Source: Chionoecetes opilio (lineage: Eukaryota > Arthropoda > Malacostraca > Decapoda > Majidae). Taken from it: DNA of 64,000 nucleotides. Positions 58,160-64,000 of this stretch are shown piece after piece; positions within the stretch are counted from its first letter, which is position 1, and every line of letters starts with the position of its first letter. The stretch spans positions 30,001 through 94,000 of the forward strand of contig JACEEZ010001685.1 of the NCBI GenBank assembly GCA_016584305.1, read 5' to 3'. The translations under genes were made by a program, and so were the position numbers. Under the pieces are notes generated by a model. The model was not told the origin of the DNA. It saw only the letters and a program-made list of their open reading frames with translations, and searched no databases.

Positions 58160-58779
58160 TAACCTCTGCTCCCGAGTCAGCCATAGCTTTCACTGTTACC
58201 CCATTCTCAGACAACTTAAGAACTGGTGATTTTCTAAACAATCTAACCCCGTGATACTTCTTGGTGCCTAATTTCTTTGTACCCCCCACCAAACTTCTCA
58301 CAATTCAACTCTGGACTGGGGCTGACTCATGTCTCAAGGCCCGACCCTTTTTCCTTAAAGGACACACATTTCCCGCATTCTTTTCCTTAAAACTCTCCAA
58401 TTCAGCACATTGATACCCCCAATGCCCTGGCTGACCACACAATGAACATGGGGATGAAGACATGATACCCCTCACACTCTTTAATGGCTGCCTTGCTCCT
58501 CTAAACTCAGTTTCCTCTCTATGTATTTGCTCTACTTCCTCCACTTTATCTGCTGCCTGCTGAATTAACTCTTGCCAAGTCCCATGTGGTCGTTTCTCTC
58601 ACCACTTTTGTAGTTTATACAGCAGCCACTTTTGATCTATAGATCAAATTTCCTCCAAAACCCAGAACCTCCTCCCACATAAACAAGTTTCTCTTCCCGC
58701 GCTCCCACCAGCTAAAACAAAAATAACTTAGCAGAGATCCGTTAGCCCACCTATTTAAATCCTAACATTTGTTTTACAG

Positions 58780-58896
58780 GAGATATGGGAGGCAGGACAG
58801 AAGGAATTGGGCATAGCTATGTTCCAGATGAAGGCATGGGACCAGAACATTAACGTGACGCAGCGCCTCTCCCAACTGGTGCCATTAGCTCGCCAG
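58780..58896 (+). CDS. Candidate host exon (117 bp, 39 codons)
   Basis: An open 39-codon stretch, EIWEAGQKELGIAMFQMKAW then DQNINVTQRLSQLVPLARQ, is bounded by a good acceptor (CTAACATTTGTTTTACAG ending 58779) and donor (GTATGT at 58897). Its length is a multiple of 3 and it is open in phase 0. It is not related to any mobile element in the window and uses balanced codons. I do not recognise the protein. Without transcript or neighbouring exons a chance reading cannot be excluded. Other exons were not found within 2 kb downstream; the Gypsy lies upstream. Confidence 0.4.
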
Positions 58897-61029
58897 GTAT
58901 GTGGCTAACACGGTAGTGACTGGACGAGTAGATGGCTATCACAGTCATATATTTTGGCTGTATAATGGTTACGCAGCTCTAGCATTGAGGATGGAGTAGG
59001 TAAAAAGCTCACACAAATTAGTGGAGTTAGCAAGTGACTATGAACTTTGAGCTTGAACCTTTTAATTAATGGTGTACGCAGTTAGCTTTCGAACTGGTGC
59101 CTGAGACGGGCTTTCTGTATTCACTGAAATTTAACGACCTTGCCCACAAAAATGGGGGATGTTTACCCCATTCCAATTGATCCACGCCAAGTATTAGAAC
59201 ATTGTGTGGCATACCGATATCGGATTTACCCAATTTATTTTAATATTTAACCAAAAGGTGCTGTGCCTAACACGTAAGAGGGCGACCCAATCTTTCGAAA
59301 ATGAAGGGACGCGCTTTCTTGTATTAGTGTATTCATAATGTATTACATTCCGAGGTGCCGGCATAGCAATATATAGCACCAGCATATGGTGATGGATATT
59401 GACTGAAATAAAATAGTTGAAATATAATATCGATCAGGAGGCGATCCTGATGACTTTTTGGAAAAAATGGCCTACCACAAAAATTACGATTACGTATTCA
59501 AAATGTATCTTGAATCATCGAGAAGCATACGTAAAAGTCGCGTAGCAGCAGTGGCAACACTCTTTACGTGTTTAAATGTCCAAGGGCGTATCTCTTTAAA
59601 AGGGGCGTGGCAGGCAGACGGTCCTTATACCCTCGAATTGTATGGTTTGTTTTCGCTTGAACGTTCGCAGCCGGCATGTTGTCGGACCGGTATTACAACC
59701 GGCATGGGAGGTGCCGATGTTGCACAACGAGTCTTGAAAAAAATCGGTCTCATCTATTGGTATATTGACTACTCAGAGCTGCCTGGCGGCATCCCGGCAG
59801 GGGCCCGGGAAGGGGGGGGAGGGGGGGCTCTTTGTTTACTTAGGTGACTGCACGAAATCAGTCAGTCTGCCCACGTGCTTCAAGTTTCGGAGTGATTGCG
59901 GTGACCATGGGGAAATCAAAAGATTGAAAGAGGTGAATTTAATGGACTGCCTGACACGCTCCCCGGCAGGTGATTTTCCGCGTCCGTACAGTAACTTATG
60001 AATAGCTTTGTTGAAGTAGTAGTAAAATAAATAATTTTGACGATTTTGATGGTGCAATATGTGTATGAGTTCATGAGTAATATATGTTAGAATCAAATCT
60101 TGTTAATAACAAGGAACATGGTCGTATGGTTTGATTTTTCTAAAAATGAGAAGAAGAAAAAGTTAGGAATGGGGAAAAGTGGTGTATTATGTATTTGCAT
60201 GAGTTTGACTTCATGACATCGCATCATTTCATGACATGGAAATACAAAAAAAAGGAAACATACAAATAATTGCATGATAAATCACTTTCCATAGCTCATG
60301 TGATTTTATTTATAGATAGATAATACAGCACATTTAGAATATTGTTACTTGTGCATGACGTCATGACGTCATGACGTAAGAGATTCCTATCCCTGCACAA
60401 GAAGGCAAGGGATATCTAAAGTGTCCTGAGGAATTTGACTTTATAATTCCCAATAGTATTTTTTTATTTTGTTTTTCTGATAATATTTTGCTGAAGTCAT
60501 CAGGATCGCCTTAAGAAAAGATATTAGAAAATGTATCATTACATAAAAGTGTCAATAAAAATAAAATAATACTCATACACAATGGTCCGCACAATTAACC
60601 TAAGCTACGATAAACTTTGAACTGCAAACTCAAATAATAACTTCGATAACGCTAAACCAATCAACGGCTAAAGAAGTGCAGTCCGATACCGCATACTTTC
60701 GGCAGGGCTGAAAAATACTCCACCTGTTATGAAATACACTTGTTTTGCTTCTGTTACATTTGTTTTCCTTGATAATGATTTCATACCCCTATAGCTGACA
60801 TCAGAATGTTTGTTGTGGAACACCACTCATGCATCAAATCACCATAGTGGCATCTGTATGCGTATTGTGGAAAACGCCTGTAGTGACATCATTATCCATG
60901 TTGTGGAAAATCTGCCAATAATAATATCAGTATGCTTATTGTTATAGCCTCAGTTAAACCACCGTTACAGATAAATTGATAATTCCTTATGTCGAGGGCA
61001 AACAAAAACATCCTATTTTATAATACACC
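58897..61029. other. No gene recognised
   Basis: Mostly unique AT-rich sequence. It includes a G-rich block (59800-59827), three tandem TGACGTCA-type octamers (60356-60379) and a weak tandem pattern around TTGTGGAA at 60810-60930. The 129-codon frame 59458-59847 ends in the G-rich block, is rich in Arg/Gly at its end and shows no motif; it is not called. Confidence 0.5.
60356..60379. promoter_or_regulatory. Three tandem CRE-like octamers
   Basis: TGACGTCA, TGACGTCA, TGACGTAA in a row. TGACGTCA is the CREB/ATF site. No promoter or transcript is visible beside it, so activity is unknown; a short tandem repeat is the simpler explanation. Confidence 0.3.
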
Positions 61030-61039
61030 AACATTTATT

Positions 61040-62712
61040 GGCTCGTTGGGCTGAGTACTTTGGGCAGTTGTTCACGGTGGACCCTCCAACTGAGCAGCTT
61101 CACACCACTGGGTTACAGGCAGTGGATGCCGATCCTCCCATTGACGAAACCGCACCCTCTCTTGACGAAGTCAGAGAGGCTGTAGCAAAGTTGAAGGGTG
61201 GAAAGGCAGCTGGTGTTTGTAATATCAGTGCGGAGCTCCTCAAAGCTGGGGGTGAGGCCATGATCCGCGGGTTGCATGATGTCCTGACTGCCGTGTGGCA
61301 ATCAGGTACCATTCCTCCTGACTGGAAAAGGGGGCTGGTCGTCCCTATCTGGAAAGGGAAAGGGGATCGTCAGGACTGCAACAATTACCGCGGTATTACA
61401 CTGCTCAGCGTACCGGGCAAGGTGCTTGCCCATCTATTGCTGACACGAATTCGCAGTCATCTGGTGAAGCATCAGAGACCTCAGCAGTCTGGGTTCACGC
61501 CTGGTAAGTCAACAACGGACCGTATCCTAGCGCTTCGTGTCCTGGTGGAACGCCGACGTGAGTTTCGACAGGGGATGCTTGCAGCCTATGTGATCTCAAG
61601 AAGGCGTTTGACTCAGTGCATCGTGAGTCACTCTGGGATCTTCTGCGACTTCGAGGGATTCCTGCAAGGACTATTGGTTTGATAACTGGTCTGTATTCTG
61701 GGACTGAGAGTGCTGTGAAGTGTGGGGCAGGTGTATCCAGCTTCTTTCCTGTGAATACAGGAGTGAGGCAAGGGTGCGTCCTTGCCCCATCACTTTTCAA
61801 CGCTTGTATGGACTGGGTATTGGACAAGGTTGTAGATCAAAGTGATTGTGGAGCATCCATCGGCAACACCAAGATCACTGATCTTGTTTTTGCCGATGAT
61901 GCAGTAATCTTTGCTGAGTCGCTGGAGGTCCTGGTGATGGCTCTCGAGGCGCTGCACGAGGAGGCAAAGCCTTTGGGACTTGAGGTCTCCTGGCTCAAGA
62001 CCAAGGTCCAGGTATTTGGAGACTTACTAGATGAAGCAGTACAGTCTGTTCATGCGTGTGGCGAGGACATTGAGATCTTGGAAAGTTTTACATACCTTGG
62101 TAGCGCAGTCCATAATGACGGCGGGTCACGTCAAGAAGTCTTACGGCGGATTGGCATAGCCCACGGTGTTATGGACTCGCTCAGCGGGAGTATTTGGCGT
62201 TGTCGGTACCTGTGCAGGAGGACAAAGATCCGGATCTTCAAGTCGCTTGTGATCCCTGTCTTACTCTATGGTTGTGAGACATGGACACTAAATAGTGACT
62301 TGAAGAGACGAATCAAAGCCTTTGGTAATAAGTGTCTTCGCAGAATCATGGGGTATCGCTGGGATGATTACGTGTCAAATCAGCGATTGCACCGTGAGAC
62401 TGAATCGAGGCCTATTACCTGCATAGTCCGTCAGCGCCAACTTCGGCTATATGGGCATGTGGCACGCTACCCTGAAACCGATCCTTCCCATCGGGTTGTA
62501 TCTGTAAGAGACAATCCGGCGTGGAGGAGGCCAAGGGGGCGCCCACAAGGCTCGTGGCTGGGGCAAGTTGATGTTTCTTGTCGAGAGCTGCTTGGTATGG
62601 GAAAGGAGCCTGCATGGGAACTCGCGCGTGGTGACCCCCGGGAGTGGCGTCGTAGGGTGGGCGAGGCGACGCGCCCCCCCGCGTATGCCCCCAATGATTG
62701 ATTGATTGATTG
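61040..62712 (+). mobile_element. RTE-like LINE, copy C, one frameshift from an open RT
   Basis: Plus strand. 61038-61682 reads the RT N-terminus (LKGGKAAGVCNISAELL, NNYRGITLLSVPGKV, QQSGFTPGKSTTDRI). One missing base near 61592 breaks the frame in the AAYVDLKKAFD palm motif. From 61616 to 62701 the frame is open for 361 codons (ESLWDLLRLRGI, TGVRQGCVLAPSLF, DLVFADDAVIFAES, LYGCETWTLN, YGHVARYPETDPSH) to the stop after YAPND. The tail is (TGAT)n. Flanked by a 10-bp duplication AACATTTATT (61030-61039, 62713-62722). It lacks the endonuclease, so it is 5'-truncated and not autonomous. Confidence 0.94.
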
Positions 62713-62722
62713 AACATTTATT

Positions 62723-63080
62723 AGTAACACGTCTATATTTCTTGAATATTTGAATTCTTTGACATGAACACATTAATGTAAGCAATCACTTTTTTTATCC
62801 CCATTAGTTCCCGTGTTATTTAGGTAAAACCATAATCCGTAACCATAATCCATAAACCATAATCCATAAAGGCGAATCTGATACAGATCAGACACTATAG
62901 ATAGAGCCAGACTATGATACAAAATTAACATTCGTAACATTCTTCTTGCATTTTTCATTGCAAGAGTCTGATGCCTAGAATACAGTAAAGATCGACACAC
63001 TGTGTGCATTTGTCAATAGCTCCTATATTGAACAGTATTTTCATCTAGATCGTACGTACGTACGGGCTACTAAGGACGAG
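62723..63080. other. No gene recognised
   Basis: Contains a short tandem (ACCATAATCCATA, three times near 62828-62870) and an inverted CGTACGTACG at 63053-63062. Confidence 0.5.
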
Positions 63081-63547
63081 ATGATCGGGGGTGGTATTGC
63101 GATTTTCCAGCATATTTACCATGCACCAGGTACTACTTTGGGTGCAATTCGATACAACATGTTCTCGCGGAAGGCGGCGGCCGGGCTGATCAAACCAGAG
63201 ACTCTACCTCCAACAGAGGGTGCAGCTGCACAGCATTATCTCCGTGCCTATCTCCAAACCTGGAACTGGATGCTGCTGGAAGCATGTCTTTGGACCCCAG
63301 TGACTATGGATGGACGGTAGGGGTTCAAGGTTATGAGCCGGTTCCAACACTAGATCCCATGGCTCCTGAGTAGCTGCTCCAATTCACAAGCTGCAATTGT
63401 AATGGAGATTGCAGCAACCGGCGGTGCAGCTGCAAGAAGAATGGTGTCAAGTATATCTTAGCATGCGGAAGTTGTAAAGGCATTACATGCAAGAATTGTA
63501 TCCATGATGGTGTAGAGTCTGGAGAAGACTCAGACCTTGACTCCTGA
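63081..63547 (+). pseudogene. Nuclease-like/CXC element protein, C-terminal copy
   Basis: The first frame (63081-63320) has IFQHIYHAPGTTLGAIRY, then FSRKAAAGLIKPETLPPTEG and AAAQHYLRAYLQTWNWMLL, matching the part of the 9199-10481 gene that precedes its cysteines (NMARGILFTKGRRPLENI, then LKQHILRASLQARLWLL). After a frameshift near 63275, the second frame (63284-63547) reads SDYGWTVGVQGYEPVPTLDP, a TAG at 63371, then the CXC cluster CNCNGDCSNRRCSCKKNG and CGSCKGITCKNC, ending DSDLDS at 63547. Polyadenylation-like AATAAA signals follow at 63599. A different subfamily from the first copy; the nuclease-like region was not found upstream. Confidence 0.65.
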
Positions 63548-64000
63548 GGCATTTGACATTGTGGAGCAGTATCATTTTCAAACTAGTATTCATAATTTAA
63601 ATAAACTAATAAAGCTACTTTTATCATTTACATGCACCCAGCAATATTTATTTTCACCAAAAAAAAAGGTTTGCGAAGAGCGGGAAATGTGGGTGTGGCC
63701 ATTTTTCCACCAAGGAGTGGTTTTGGTGCAAAACAAATGCTTGCCATTGATTCAGAAGCATGAATAACCCTCACAAGGTACTTCAGGCAGAATAAATATT
63801 TTCATTTTTTTCAAGGATAAGGTTCCGGGTACCCCAACTTCTATCAGCTGTTACGGGTTGCCCTGCGGGAGTTGAATTTATTTATTTAAAAATGTGTTGA
63901 GTCGACAGTTGACCATTGAGTCTTTCGTTGTCTGGCGGTGAGACAAGACGTGTTCCGGGCCGCTCCTTGTGTGTGTGGAGTGTAGGAGAGTCAGGTCAGA
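63548..64000. other. No gene recognised
   Basis: AT-rich 3' flank of the CXC pseudogene with no repeat recognised; unlike the first copy, no inverted subterminal repeat is seen before the window ends. Confidence 0.5.

Larger units (their letters stand above)
53193..58640 (-). mobile_element. Ty3/Gypsy-like LTR retrotransposon gag-pol (no LTR seen)
   Basis: Minus strand, order from right to left. Gag CCHC knuckle CSLCGQPGHWGYQC (58440-58480). Aspartic protease with DSGAEV (about 58165-58185), split by a MITE, continuing LVTEEWYLQP (57830). Protease/linker region 57205-57702. RT start (ITPKCMTEV, GLLEQGVIEDSGF near 56965-57050) and PYAAPMVLV (56575), then RLCADRRLNETTVKDDFPLP (56480-56540) and FDLAAGYHQ (56050-56075). 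After an RTE insertion, AFMTPLRHYEYVRC (54960-55010) and VYLDNLLIFS, where DD has become DN (54870). RNase H (FVVITDNNPLAHLSTA, 54180). Integrase (DVFSKLALAFP, 53450; [17 protein letters not shown], 53220-53270). All frames are broken. No LTRs or primer-binding site are visible; Jockey copy 5 cuts the 3' side. Confidence 0.88.

Noticed and set aside
53193..58640. Endogenous retrovirus with envelope gene
   Set aside because: Gag-pol order fits an ordinary Ty3/Gypsy element; no envelope-like frame or LTR seen.
59458..59847. 129-codon plus-strand frame as a possible gene
   Set aside because: No motif recognised; the last part is translated from a G-run and no splice or promoter context supports it.

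Overview
This is a eukaryotic, repeat-dominated window with no intact host gene. The reading frames are fragments of arthropod-type retrotransposons and DNA transposons, interspersed with tRNA-derived SINEs, long CT, GA, TA and GATA microsatellites and large palindromes. The Jockey-like element (five copies), the RTE-like element (four copies) and the SINE with a TAGCAGAGTGGTTAGCG head look like families common in decapod crustaceans. My best guess from family knowledge is a crab or close relative; no host marker gene here proves it. Nothing suggests a prokaryote.

Layout. 1-2.4 kb: an RTE fragment and a fold-back repeat (called X here) carrying a tandem Helitron. 2.5-11.1 kb: fragments of a gene for a nuclease-like plus tesmin-type CXC cysteine-rich protein, lying between repeats in inverted orientation and interrupted by a SINE, a Jockey-like LINE and a 1.1-kb terminal-inverted-repeat (TIR) element. 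11-20 kb: minisatellites, an RTE fragment, Harbinger-like MITEs, a 2-kb hAT-like element and a Tc1-like fold-back element. 20.2-25.1 kb: a hAT-like element with a perfect 8-bp target duplication, holding a ~950-bp palindrome and a Jockey copy. 25-31.5 kb: Jockey, CR1-like LINE and X copies. 31.7-40.4 kb: a stretch of apparently poor base quality that includes a decayed ZBED/SCAND3-type hAT transposase. 41-53 kb: microsatellites, Jockey copies 4 and 5 with nested insertions, and a CR1-like LINE. 53.2-58.6 kb: a Ty3/Gypsy gag-pol on the minus strand interrupted by four later insertions. 58.8 kb: one possible host exon. 61-62.7 kb: an almost intact RTE. 63.1-63.5 kb: a second CXC-family pseudogene.

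How it fits together. Nesting gives a relative order. Gypsy is older than its Harbinger MITE, hAT MITE, SINE and RTE insertions. Jockey copy 4 is older than the MITE and the 1.2-kb element inside it. The Tc1-like fold-back is older than its MITE. Target duplications are readable for many inserts: TAA for Harbinger-like, 8 bp for hAT, TTAA for piggyBac-like, TA for Tc1-like and about 10 bp for RTE. The most interesting candidate system is the nuclease/CXC gene family. It occurs twice, and one copy lies between inverted subterminal repeats, as a DNA transposon with an unconventional enzyme might.
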